Source: Melampsora larici-populina 98AG31
Taxonomy: Eukaryota; Basidiomycota; Pucciniomycetes; Pucciniales; Melampsoraceae
NCBI RefSeq assembly: GCF_000204055.1
Contig: NW_006768819.1
Coordinates: forward strand, 228,120 to 292,119
Length of the DNA stretch: 64,000 bases
Reading direction: 5' to 3'
Both the position numbers and the translations under genes were made by a program. Below, in pieces: positions 34,461 to 45,825 of the stretch. Every line of letters begins with the position of its first letter. Positions within the stretch are counted from its first letter, which is position 1. The notes beneath the pieces are model-generated. The model had not been told where the DNA came from. It saw only the letters and a program-made list of their open reading frames with translations, and did not search any database.

Positions 34461-34693
34461 ACATGACAGCCGTGACAAGATCATGTGATCACTACAAATT
34501 CAACCAAAACCTCAAACTGCTGAAGGAAAGAGAGGTAGTGTTCCTCGGTTTCCTTGAGAATTTTTTTGATATGTAGAAGGAAGCGTTTGAATGACCAGTA
34601 TCCACGGTTCGGAATATCCACAGATGGGTAAAGGTTTTTGTTTCAGGAATGAAAATATCTCCAGCCAAACTTGATTCCCCTCACAGGCAGAAG

Positions 34694-34912
34694 CACCTCG
34701 GGACTCTGTATAAGACCACTTGAAGTGGAGTAAAAAGTGTACAATTGGGCCACTATCAGTGGCCTGTCTCGTATCTCGAATCATCTCAACCATCTCGCCA
34801 TCTCTCGGTCCTCAACTTTACACTGACCCGAGAGATTTTTTGAAATTCATAACATACAACTTGGCCGTTTAAGGCTTAAGAAAAAATAACCTATGTATGT
34901 CAACGTTACTAC
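34694..34912. repeat. KDZ terminal inverted repeat, left
   Basis: 219 bp, pairing with 44,876-45,094. The first 185 or so bases are almost identical; mismatches gather at the inner edge. Confidence 0.93.
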
Positions 34913-35969
34913 CTTGAGCCTCGTGGTCCCCGGTCCATAGCAGAAACTCACCCAAACTACAAAGGTCACCAGATTATAATCATCAATCAAACTACAAATT
35001 AATCATAACTTGAACGGAATCTAGGTCACCAGATATGACCAATCATCAATCAGTATTTAAAAGAAACTTGAAATATTACGGTGAAGTTTCATTTCATCAT
35101 ATTCAATTTATTCCAGCGATTGGAATCGAGTTACTAGAAGGTGAATATAGCTTTGAACATGATTTAGCAATTCGAGTTGAAGAACAATCCGAAGTCTCTA
35201 TGCTAGAGATGAAGTTGAATGTATTGAGAATTCATAGTCAGAAAACGTGATCAAGTTGGAGTCCGAGAATTCAAATTGGTAAGTGATTTCAATGGGTGTT
35301 TGATCAGAGCTGTTCTCTTCGTACACTGACTCCAATTTTTCTTGATGACTCATTTGATAATAGTATATGAGAACATTATTAAATGTTACCAAACAATTGA
35401 CTTCATTTGATTAATGCATCAAGCATCAGTGGACCTGCATCACTTGAACTTGAAGGTGTCTTATAGACGGTTCGAAGTAAGATGATGACTTTTTTTATCG
35501 ATTTTCACTTCAATCGATTTTCCTTTTCGTTATTCTTTTGTTGTTTGTAGCCATTTGGTATTTGAAACGCAATTCAGATGAATGTAAGCACATGTTACAT
35601 AACTTGTAGTTAACCTGAGCACGAGTGACGATGGGATAACTCATGAATCATGATACCTGAGTTAAGGCTGATGATGAAAGGCCACCAGGAGAAACCAAAA
35701 AATGCAAATGTTATCTTTGTTCAAGTGAAGAAGATATTCAAAACATTAAATCTTTAGTTCAAGCAAAACAATATAAGTAATGATTGAAGTCAATAATACC
35801 GCTTCACATATGAATTGATGTAAATTTCATGTATATTTGCAAACAAAGAAAGAATTGAGCAAAGTGAACACGGCTATATACATGAACAATTGAGTCTTTT
35901 ATAGGGAAAACAATATAAATAAAAAAACCATTGAACTCGATATCATGAAATGAGAGGCTATATCTAATC
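34913..35969. other. Subterminal non-coding region of the KDZ element
   Basis: No supported gene. GGTCACCAGAT and AATCATCAATCA words recur near 34,965-35,050, possibly subterminal protein-binding repeats. The rest is the 3' flank of the accessory gene. Confidence 0.4.
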
Positions 35970-38276
35970 TTAAGTTTCAATGGATGAGTGTTCGGCGGGA
36001 GGTGTGTTGCTAGCGTTAGGTATCGCCTCTGCTGGAGGTGTGTTATCAACCGGAGGAGTTGTAGGTGTGTCATGATGGGGACGTTTTTGTTTGGTCTTTC
36101 GAGTGGGCCCAGCTTCAGTTTCTAGAATAAGGATCCTGTTGTGTTCAAGATCCGCTAACACATTACGAGCCTGTGTTGGGGTCAGCTTATTGCTATCTTG
36201 CATGATATCGCTGGCTTGAGACTTGGAGTCTGGGGCAAAGTGAACGTAGTAGCCTTCGATGGCAAGCTTTTCCTCGCATCCTTTCCACAGCCATTTGTTT
36301 GTAGTACCCTCTGTCTTTAAGCCTAAGACAAGTCATCAAGAGGTCAGCTACGTACATACATAAGTCAAACATCAAAGGGAGATTTGTGAGACAGCCTTAC
36401 TGATCAGATTCGATAGGGCTTCTCGACATCTTGCTCTTTCTGTGTGAGCCAGACATGTCAGTCGGTGGACAACAATTTTTGATTTTTGACAATGAAAGCA
36501 TATACAATATCACAACTTAACTTACCATCGACTTTGAGTTTACTCAAGTTGAGTAGCCCAGCCTCAGTGCCAGTAACAAATGCTTGTAATTGTGCGGCTA
36601 CGTGTTTTTGGGGGTCGCATAACTTGTCGTGCTCCACCCATTTGAGAGCGCGTGGTGTAGCTCGGACAACCTGGTAGGCATCGTTGCCTAAGTGGTTCGA
36701 TACACCCATCATGACGAAGTCGCCCATGTATGTCGCAGACATATTGTTCGCCTGAAAGCACAATATAGTCAGTATGAAGAGCTTTTGTAACTTGTAAATG
36801 AAGAAAACACACCTCGATTTGCCACTTTATCATAAAATTATTTACAGCAACACGCGCGCTTGCCATAGATTGATTCTTGCCTCGAGTATTATTGGATTCG
36901 ACATCGGGTACAGATTCAATGGAGCTGGATGCTACATTCACGGGTTCGTTAATGGGTTGATTCTCGACTTTGTAAGAGTCTTGCTCAGCTTGTGACATTC
37001 CACGCCATCTAGTCAAAGCTAATTTTGAGCCTTCTCCGGTTGCTACACCTGACGCTGAAATAAAAACAATCAACTGATTGCAACTTGTTATACATATCGA
37101 TGCATTTCTCGGACCTCCTCGCTTTGAGTAAACCTGAGTCACTAACCATTTCGATACATTTCTCGGACCTCCTCGCTTTGAGTAAACCGTTGGTATTTGT
37201 GCGCCCCTTTCCGTGATTCTTTGACACCCCTGTAATAATCTATGTTTGTCAGGATATTTGTATGATACTAGATTGAAAGATAAAAACTCTACTTACCATA
37301 GTTTATGTACCGCCGGAACCGCAACTTGATTATTTATACAGTTTATTGCCAGTACCTTATCAAACTCATCGTGCAAACGCATGAAGAGATCGGTCAAGGC
37401 TGGTGGTACAGAAGACCCCTTAGCGTGCTTGGAAGCGAGTGCTCGCAGTTCGACAGAAGATCTCTTCATCATATCTTCCGCTGTTGGAAGATTTATTGAT
37501 GGTGATTTCTCACTATCTCGTTCTCCTCTGAGCGATTTAGGGAGAAATAAATTGACAATGGCTCTTGTAGATGTAGATGCCGGTGTCTGAGTTGAAGTCG
37601 GTGTAGTTGTGCTGGTAGGTGCAGTTGTGGGTGCGGATCGTGGTGGATCTTGACGACGGCGGCCGGTGTTGCGTTTCTGAGTCACTCTAGGTGGGTGGTT
37701 TTCAGGACAAGTAGTTCCGCTGGCCTGACCAGGAAGTGGTACTTCCACACTTTGATTCATTTGTCTAATAACGGATGGATGCAACTCCAGTGCACGAACC
37801 GAAGCGACGCGTGGATTCACTCCAGGAAAGACTATGCCGGTTAAATTGTTTGTGCCGGCGGCGGTAAGAGTGTTTGCCTCGTGTGGATGGTGAGCTTGAA
37901 TTTGTTCGGAGGTCTGAAGAGAGTTTGAGTGTGGAGTTTGAATTTGAATTTGCTGGCTGTTAGGAGTCAAGCCAGGGGGATAGCGAGAATTACCATGGCG
38001 CTGAGAATGATCATAGTTAGTATGGTTATTATCATAGTTATCACGAGAATCGTGATAGTAGCTATACATATCATGTTGAACTTGCTGGGTTTGATTTTGC
38101 TGAAGAAAGTGATTGTGACCATGATCATGAATATGTCCGTGATTCTGAATTTGTTGGTGATGGAAATTTGATTGATTGGGTTGGTGCTGAGTAACCTGCT
38201 GACCAGAACCTTGTGCTTGTGATGTGGCCAAGTTGGTGTGAGCAGGGATTCCAGAGTGATACGGATTCTCATTCAT
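35970..38276 (-). CDS. KDZ-borne accessory protein, HMG-box-like
   Basis: Start ATG at 38276. Exon 1 encodes a long low-complexity Q/N/H-rich N-terminus, then Thr/Pro/Ser repeats and LRALASKHAKGSSVPPALTD. It joins (TG/G) to WGVKESRKGAHKYQRF, and after the next intron to GEGSKLALTRWRGMSQAEQD. This basic, Trp-containing region resembles an HMG-box. Further exons give ANNMSATYMGDFVMMGVSN, TNKWLWKGCEEKLAIEGYYV and a basic Pro/Thr-rich tail ending EHSSIET at 35,970. Similar HMG-like proteins are abundant in rust genomes. Its position within the transposon, on the transposase strand, suggests a role in element DNA binding or target choice; that is inference. Splice phases agree at each junction read. 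Confidence 0.68.
37097..37188. repeat. Exon segment duplicated into the next intron
   Basis: A 38-bp segment (TTTCTCGGACCTCCTCGCTT core) at 37,151-37,188, coding in the accessory gene, is repeated at 37,097-37,134, where it falls in the following intron. The copies differ at one or two bases. The duplication also creates a second donor-like GTTTACTC context. Confidence 0.75.
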
Positions 38277-39029
38277 TATGGAGTTGTTGTGTGCAAGGAG
38301 AAGGTGCTGGATGATTTAGAATTGATTTTACTTTGGTGATGATAATTAAGGTTCAGCGGAGTAATGCATGTCAGAAACAGTGCTCAGAAAGGTTTTTACC
38401 ATTGGAAATTGGTATAATGACAAGTTTCTGGCCAAATGAACTTGGCTGAGTCCCTTAACAAAGTCCCTTATCACATTTGGCTGAGACTGATTAAAATTGC
38501 ACGTTGTGGAAGCCAAACTAACCAAATGTTAAACATTTTGGTAAACACTTATATCTCAACCCTGATAAAGTAAAAGCATAGATAAACCCTGATACCTTTG
38601 GTTACTCTTTGTCAACTGCAACTATCTCTGCCCATCTGCGCACAGATAGAAAGCTAGGCTGACAACCAAATAAGCTCACTTGATTTCATAATCAAGTCAC
38701 AAAACATAACCATTTAGTAGGCAAGACAAAATCAAGAGTTATGCACACTTGATCAGCACCTCAAATACAATGATGAGGCCCAAGTAAAAGCGCTGATTTT
38801 TGCACAGAACATGAACCATTGATGAGGGAAAAATGATTGAATTGCAATCATAATGATCAGCAAGGATTGGGTCCCAGCATGCTACTATACTACGCTGACC
38901 AAGAAATGTACAAGGGTAAGAAATGCAACAGTTATTATACATGGGATGCGGGTAAATTACAATAGATCAATAATTGTTTTAATTTGTTATCCAACAATGA
39001 GGATTTAGGTTAAGATTCAAAAATTTATT

Positions 39030-39990
39030 GAGAAATGGGACCTTGTAGCTACTATGCTGAACTGAACGGCAGATATGCAAGGGGCAATATAGTTGCCCAC
39101 AGGTGTCATAGTAGTAAAGTGATGTTATCATCACAAATATTCAAATTTGAAATTAAAAATGGCTCAGTAAACAACTTCATGAGACCCAAAATGAAAAAGA
39201 AATTGAGGGTGATGTCCTTGTACAGTTCTCCGGCTATGTGGATTGTGGCCAGAGATATTTGGTGTTATAGAAGTTCTCACAAACAGCTCAATAGAGTTCA
39301 ATTGGCTGAAATATTGAGCGCTTACTGAGGCATATTGAAACAGAATTGGAAAACATATTGACAATTCTTGTTCTTGAGTGGTATGACCTGGAACAGGTCG
39401 TACCACTTATGGAGTTGTAGAGGTTCCCACATACGTATTGGGAATGTTCTTCTTAGAATATCCAAAACAGATCACATTGGCCAGAAAAAAGAGCCCTTAC
39501 TGAAGCAATCTGGACCAAACTTGAAAAAGTTATTGAGGATTGTGTCCTTGGTCATCACTACGCTGAACGGGTGAACATATGGGGTTGTACAGGCACCCCT
39601 ACACAACATGGAGGTATATTCAGCATGCCATCAGAAAGATATCACATTTGCGTAGAGAATGAGCCCTTACTGGTGCAATTTGGACCAATTTTGGAAAAGT
39701 TATGAAGGAATATGTCCCAGTGAGTCATAAGAACCAAAACACGCTGTAGGGTGGTCATATATGGGGCCGTAGAGGTTCCCACACATGTCATAGGGGTAAA
39801 ATAAATGATCCATCGGAAAGATATAACATAGGCGGAAAAAATGAGCCCTTATAGAAGCATTTTGGATGAAATTTGAGAACACTGTGAAAAAAGTTGTCTC
39901 TTTGACGCTCAAGAATGACACAAATATGTGCAATCTTGAGCTCATATTTTGATGAAATTTCAAAGTCACTTGAGACCAAAACTTCCTTAA
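39030..39990. repeat. Degenerate tandem repeat, about 180-bp units
   Basis: Successive blocks share GAGCCCTTACTG, TTGGACCAA(A/T)..TTGAAAAAGTTAT and GTAGAGGTTCCCACA words in the same order, with heavy divergence. At least four blocks can be followed. Confidence 0.6.
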
Positions 39991-40139
39991 TAAACCCCCC
40001 CTAAAAAAACCTCAGGAATTCATTGGAACAAACCAAATTTCCAAAAGTCTAATATTGGCTGAGATATAGTCATGTAAAAAAGTGTCTGAAAAATTCAATT
40101 GCCCAAAAGAGGAACAAGGAGGCATTTTTTCAGAGAAAG

Positions 40140-40740
40140 TTCTTATTGAATGGAAAATGAAATTTAATTTCAAACAACTTTCATTATTGCAATATTAAGT
40201 TTGGACCAAAATTGAGCCAGATATGGCCATTTTGTGACATTTACAATTCCCCAGAAATTCAGCAAAACCTCTGCATGACTATCAAGAAGTAAGATTTTGC
40301 CAAAATGTTGATAATAAACTATCCATGGAATTTCATTTGGAACAAGTTTCATTATTAGAACATTGAGCTAGGGCCCATATTGAGTGAGGTATGCGCATTT
40401 TGAGGGATTTGCAACACAACAACAGATCATCTAACCTCTATATGTCCATGAGGCAGCAGGATTTGACTGAAATGGTGCTATCAAACTATCAATTTAATTT
40501 TGTTTGCATCAACTTTTGTTATTGTACCATCAAGGTTTGGCAAAGAATGGGCGAGTTATGCTCATTTTGAGGTGTTCACGACTCACCAAATCTTGTACAT
40601 GAGCATCCAGAAGTAGGATTTCACATGAATGGTCTTATTGAACTCACCTTGGATTTTGTCTGCCAACAACTTTGATTATTGAACCATCAACGTAGGGCAA
40701 AAAATGAGCGAGGTATGCTCATTTGATGGCCTTCACAATA
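40140..40740. repeat. Degenerate tandem repeat, about 165-bp units
   Basis: Four blocks share a segment of the form GAGCNAGGTATGCTCATTTTGA (near 40,215, 40,375, 40,545 and 40,705), preceded by AACTTTNATTATTGNACCAT. Spacing is near 165 bp. Confidence 0.6.
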
Positions 40741-40854
40741 CCTGTTTCTCAATTACTCATCTCGACACAATTGTGAACTCGAACTTATTCAAAGATAAGA
40801 TGATGGTGTTGGTAGATGTAATGTTTTGTAAGAATTGTACTCCATCCAGAAGAG

Positions 40855-41085
40855 AGATGTGTAGCGTCAAATCCATCATCAAGCACGCGAGATCGATCAA
40901 GCGTGCTATGGGGCTATTAGGTCACAGACATGTAAGACATGAGTCTGAAGTTGTGATAAGCAGTGTAGCGTCAAGTGCATCAAGCACGCGAGCTTGATCA
41001 GCTGGATTGATCGAGTGAGGCTATTACTTCACAGACCTTATGGTAAGACATGAGTCTGAAGTTGTGGTAAGTGAAGTGTAGCGTC
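40855..41085. repeat. 110-bp tandem duplication
   Basis: Two units beginning GTGTAGCGTCAA, each containing AAGCACGCGAG and AAGACATGAGTCTGAAGTTG, plus the start of a third. Confidence 0.75.
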
Positions 41086-41258
41086 GGGTCCATGTGGGGG
41101 ATTGACTGATCTTACTCACTATCATGTCTTCTAACAGAAGATCGATAAACACTTGTTTGAATTACTTTCAAGTTCAAAGATATCACAAATCGTCTCAAAA
41201 TCAACAACTCAGTTTGTATTAATATGTATTGCATGATATAACAAGAACATAAAAAGAA

Positions 41259-44200
41259 CTATATATCCAATGTTGCTGGGTCAAGGGCAGCCTGGATATC
41301 CACTAAATCGAGGCGATGTACAAGCCCAGAAACTACATCATCATCATCTCCATCTAAACTACTGAGATCACTTTCGTCGTCTTCGATAAAGACTACCACC
41401 TGTTCTTCGACAGCGGGTACTATCGGTGTGTCTAACACAGCACTAGCTATCATGTTGTCTAAAACACCAGGAATCATAGACATACCTGCTGTGTGTAGCG
41501 CTCTGATATGATGTAGCTGGCTGTCCCATTTTCGCTTGAGGTCTTCATCACCAATTTGATATTGTGACTGAGTGAAAACTTCGTGTAGACCTTCGTGCCA
41601 CGTGAGCTGTAAGTTTGTAATCTTAATATACTGATTCTTCATGATCACGGCAGCTGCATCGCGACGAGCTGAAGGTGGTAAATATATAAGAGTCGGGTGA
41701 GTAAGGAGTGGAGTTAGTAGGTTGGGTTCTGGAGTCGGTTCGGATGATAGAGATATCAGTCGGCTCCAGATGTGGTCGTGGCTGGTAGTGGCCCAACGCA
41801 TAGCTCGGCGAACCTCCCAGCCAAGGCGCCTGAGCTCCTCGTTTCCTCGATCAACGTATGCGATTTGCTGCATCCCATGCCTTGTGTTGGGATCAACAGC
41901 CCAAGGAGCTTCAATTTCCGTGAATAGGGAGTCGTTCCAGAAGGGGTGATCCGCTTGTATTTCAAGTAGATCGTTATAAGTGATATCTTCAGGGAGCTGG
42001 TGTTCAGGATATTCAGCATGATATTCCGCCCGAAGAGTGCGGTACGTTTCGACCAGCTTCTTAAGTTGGGCTGTGTGCCTTCGGAGCGCAACCATAAGAT
42101 TGGTCTTGCCCTTATGACCTACGATTAAATAGCAGAGACAGTTAGCGTTAGTGAGATTCCAAAGGAATGGGTGCCAAAAAAAGGGCGGACCTAAATTGGA
42201 TTGGTGACCATCAGATCGACTTTGTTGAAGGGGTCGCTTCTCCTCGCAGATGGCGATGAACTTCAGCCCCACTTCGTGCTTACTGTACCAAAGTTTCAAG
42301 AAGGCTTCTTGTTCTTTATCTAAGTTCGAGATGTCTGTAGTGCCTACTTTCGCCGCCTGCTTACGAATCTTCTCTTCAAGTTCAGTTGTTGTCTGAAGTC
42401 GGGCTATAGCCTGTTCGGTTGTAAGCACCGGCCGAGACCTTTGAAGAGAACATTGATGATGATCAGAGATTCTATATAAATTGATTAATCATAGAATTTC
42501 ACATCCACTTACCAAGCGTGGTCCAACTCGTCTTTTAAGCATAATAGTCGTCCAAGTTCCAACTTTTGCTTCAGAAGGATAGCCTGCTTGCTTGAATACG
42601 CTTCGCGCTCCACAGTCCATTGTCCGCGGAAAAAATCGGCTGAATAGTTTTCTCCGGGGTTGGCTGGGTTGGCCAACGCACACAGTGATGTTACAACGGC
42701 TTCAGCTTCTCTCAGAACTTTCATCGCATTTCGAAATCGTTTCCAAAGCCACTGACGTACAAGATTGAACACATGTCAGTTTTTGGTATATATGTGATGA
42801 ATAACCCAGAGACCGACTCACCACATCCTTCATTGACCTTAGTAGCATAAAAGACCGTGCGCCAATGGATTGAGAGTAGCCGATGAAGTCGAGTTGATAT
42901 TCGCAGGCAAGCTACGAGGGCCGATAAAAAGGACCACAGCCTTTCAAGGCCCTCGCCATCTGAAAGCCCCCAATATTTGTTGAAGCAAGGATGATATTTG
43001 ATCTGACAGGCCCACTGATGGACATATGCGTGGAAAACCGAAGTACCGAACCTCATACGCAGATCGTCAGGTGGAAAGAGGCCACGCTGTATTGTAGATT
43101 CAACTGAGTGATTAGTAGCTGTGGAGCTATACGAGATAATGGAAAGAAACTCACTTTTGCTATATGTTCATCTAAATGACAACCTATGTCGTAGAGTATG
43201 CCTATGAATTTGTCAGGGTACAACTCTCGAAGCTGCTTGAGAATTGCTACAGGATAATAAAATCTAAATATGAAAAGCGTCAGTGTTTAGTTTTTTTCAT
43301 TACTCGATAGAAAAATATATGAAAAGCTCACTTTTCACCGCTCTGATAGATATTGACGAAGTGGAGGGGTGTATCATGACGACAGGCAGCTGCAAACAGA
43401 CCTGTATCATCACACCTGTCCCATGAGGAACTATTGCGAACATCATTCGCAGCGGTGTGAGAATCAGAACATGAGGTCTAGAGTTGAGAGGAATAAGCTC
43501 AGAATTAGTGATGATTAACGAAAAGAAATGGAGATAAATGATAGAGTATACATGCCTTGATGTTATGGGCTTGGGCATCTGTTCGTTGGCAAGCAACAAC
43601 CTCTTTTTCAAGCTTGCTAGGTCGAATGAAGGTGTGCGGATATTGATCTTCTTGAGGACAATCCTTACTGGCGTGGGATTGATGGCAATGTTGGAAGTTT
43701 CCATCCATCGCAATTATAAAGTCCGGTTCTTCAGGTGACAGCTTCACTTCCCCTTCTGCTGGACCAAAACAACGACAACATCGATTGGCAGAGATATCGA
43801 GTGGAGTGAGTTCAAGGCCATCTTCATACAGAACTTGCTCGCCCAAGAGAATTCGGCGATAGATGTCGATTGATTGAGTGAAAGGATGTCTCAGACTGCG
43901 ATTGATGTTCTTGGTGGAAGCCTTTTTGACTTGTTGAGGTTTCAATCTTGATTCGCATTGTTCATCCAGAAACGCCATGAGTGCGTCAATGAATCCTGAA
44001 GTTGATGCAACCGTGTTGTTCCAGAAGTGATGATGGAATCGCACAAGCCAAACGGAGAAGGCGGTGCGAGGATGTTGAGGCGAGCCGGCAATGTACCCGA
44101 TATGAAGCAGGCGGAGGACATCAGGGGTGCACTCACAGAATGTGACCAGGTGTTTGCTGGTGTGACCTAGGTGAAGATGTAAGGCATTAGTCTCATCGAT

Positions 44201-44729
44201 CTTAAAGGCAAATAAGATATGTATTTTACTTACTCAAAAGGTCAATCAAATCAACATGCCGTTTTCGAAGGTTTTCAGGCGAACACTGACATTGAATCTC
44301 GTCAGAAAGATATGAGTCGAATGCCTGCGAGGTCCAATTGCGAGTGTAGTGTTGAAGGTAAAGATATGAGGCAGTGAGTCGAGATTCAAGGGCCTTCCAC
44401 CTTTCCTGGATCCTGGCTCGGGCTTCCACACGGCGAAGCGACTTCTGATGGCGAGCATAACAATCTCCCGGAGAGTCTGGCCTGATTTCAATACCAACAC
44501 CGACTCCATCATCTACATCTTCCCAGTTTAACTCGTCCTGATTGTCTTGTTCGAGATAGGGTGAGTTCAAATCTTGTGGAATCTTAAGTAAACCAAGGGA
44601 TTGATTGATCTTCAAAGCTTCGTCGCGAGTCATAGTGGCAGATGAAGGTAATTTCTTGGCTCTTCGGGATCGTTTGTTTCCATGGCCAAACATATCAGCA
44701 TTAAAACCAGAATGATGATGTTTGCCCAT
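41259..44729 (-). CDS. KDZ transposase
   Basis: Start MGKHHHSGFNADMFGHG at 44,729. A Cys-cluster region follows (IQCQCSPENLRKRHVDLIDL, then FCECTPDVLRLLHIGY) of the CxC type that accompanies KDZ transposases. The catalytic core shows the three expected acidic positions: IAMDGNFQH, ILYDIGCHLDEHI and LSDGEGLERLW. The motif CDDTGLFAAACRHDTP lies between the first two. A long helical C-terminus ends in an acidic tail (DDESDLSSLDGDDDD). Exons join in phase; one intron (43,555-43,478) appears to be GC-AG. No stop or frameshift was found, so the product may be active. It cuts and pastes the 10.4-kb element carrying it. It is the only KDZ gene in the window. Confidence 0.93.
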
Positions 44730-44875
44730 GGTGAGAGCAGTAGTTGAGAATTGAATTGGGTAGGCGTGGAGATGAGAGCAATGATGAAGATCGAAAGATG
44801 AAGTGAGGGTGCCGGTGTGATGATGATGTATTCAAGTGGTGGAGGGGTTTTAACTTATGCACGTATGTAGGCTGT

Positions 44876-45094
44876 GTAGTAACATTGACATACTTAGGAT
44901 ATTGTTTCTTAAGCCTTAAACAGCTAAGTTGTATGTTATGAATTTCAAAAAATCTCTCGGGTCAGTGTAAAGTTGAGGACCGAGAGATGGCGAGATGGTT
45001 GAGATGATTCGAGATACGAGACAGGCCACTGATAGTGGCCCAAATGTACACTTTTTACTCCACTTCAAGTGGTCTTATACAGAGTCCCGAGGTG
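44876..45094. repeat. KDZ terminal inverted repeat, right
   Basis: 219 bp, complementary to 34,694-34,912. The transposase start codon lies about 150 bp inside it, so the repeat probably also holds promoter sequence. Confidence 0.93.
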
Positions 45095-45289
45095 GGCAGA
45101 AGCGTGCCTCGTTGGTCCCTCGCTGCGCTCGAAGCGTGCGAAAAGCAGCGTGGGACTGGGATATAACACCTGGAAAAACGATCTCGCGTCAGTCATTCAA
45201 ATACAGGCATATCGGGGTCAAAGCTAGTCAAAGGAGATGCAAATTTGTATCTTGCGGATTCCCTAATTCGGTGCTTCTTGCCCTCATAA

Positions 45290-45812
45290 GAGCATCTCCA
45301 ATGTGGCTGAATCCGAATAGATGTACAGCTCAGTATTTCCCTCGGCTGGACAGCTGTAATTTTTTTCAGGTGACAGCGCCCTGCAACGCACAACTGAACT
45401 TCTTTCCCAATTCCTCATAGGGTTCATTTGAGGTTGAACCCCCGTCACCATATGTCTTCATCTACGTAATTGGTCGATCGCACCTATCGCGTTCCACACA
45501 ATACATGTGATCGATTGCGCTCACCTCACGTAAAGAAAGAGAAAGGTAGTCCACGGATGTATGAATTTCTTTATTTTTGGCCCAATAGTCTTTGGGATAC
45601 TGGGATTCAGATTATTCGGCCAGGTCAGCAAATTTGCTGACCTGAGCCTGGGAACGTGTCATTTCCGAAAAAACGAGTTCACACGGGAGGTTCCATGTGG
45701 GAACACGACCTCGGCGTTGGATGAGGTTTGTCTGAATAACTCCAATACAGGTTACGTTTCTGACAGAAACGTAACATTTAGTCATTCAGATTCGGGAGCA
45801 TTGGAGATGCTC
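45290..45812. mobile_element. PIF/Harbinger-type MITE (523 bp)
   Basis: The ends are GAGCATCTCCAATG and its complement, flanked by TAA on both sides (45,287-45,289 and 45,813-45,815), the usual 3-bp target of PIF/Harbinger elements. Inside are two perfect palindromes: 24 bp at 45,621-45,644 and 25 bp at 45,751-45,775. No transposase is present. It ends 13 bases before the start codon of the RGS-LOV gene. Confidence 0.82.
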
Positions 45813-45825
45813 TAAATCAGAAGAT

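Larger units (their letters stand above)
38277..41258. other. Non-coding middle of the KDZ element
   Basis: Three kilobases with no supported gene. From about 39,030 to 40,740 it consists of diverged tandem units (described separately). 40,855-41,085 is a roughly 110-bp tandem pair. It probably includes the promoter of the accessory gene and the 3' end of the transposase gene. Confidence 0.5.
34694..45094 (-). mobile_element. Complete KDZ-superfamily DNA transposon (10.4 kb)
   Basis: Inverted repeats of 219 bp (34,694-34,912 and 44,876-45,094), starting CACCTCGGGACTCTGTATAA, differ at only a handful of positions. An exact 8-bp duplication, GGCAGAAG, flanks them (34,686-34,693 and 45,095-45,102). 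The repeats contain internal hairpins (CCACTTGAAGTGG, GGCCACTATCAGTGGCC). Inside are two minus-strand genes: a KDZ transposase next to the right end and an HMG-box-like accessory gene at 35,970-38,276. About 3 kb of degenerate tandem repeats lie between them. Ends, duplication and transposase all look intact, so it may be autonomous and recent. Confidence 0.93.
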
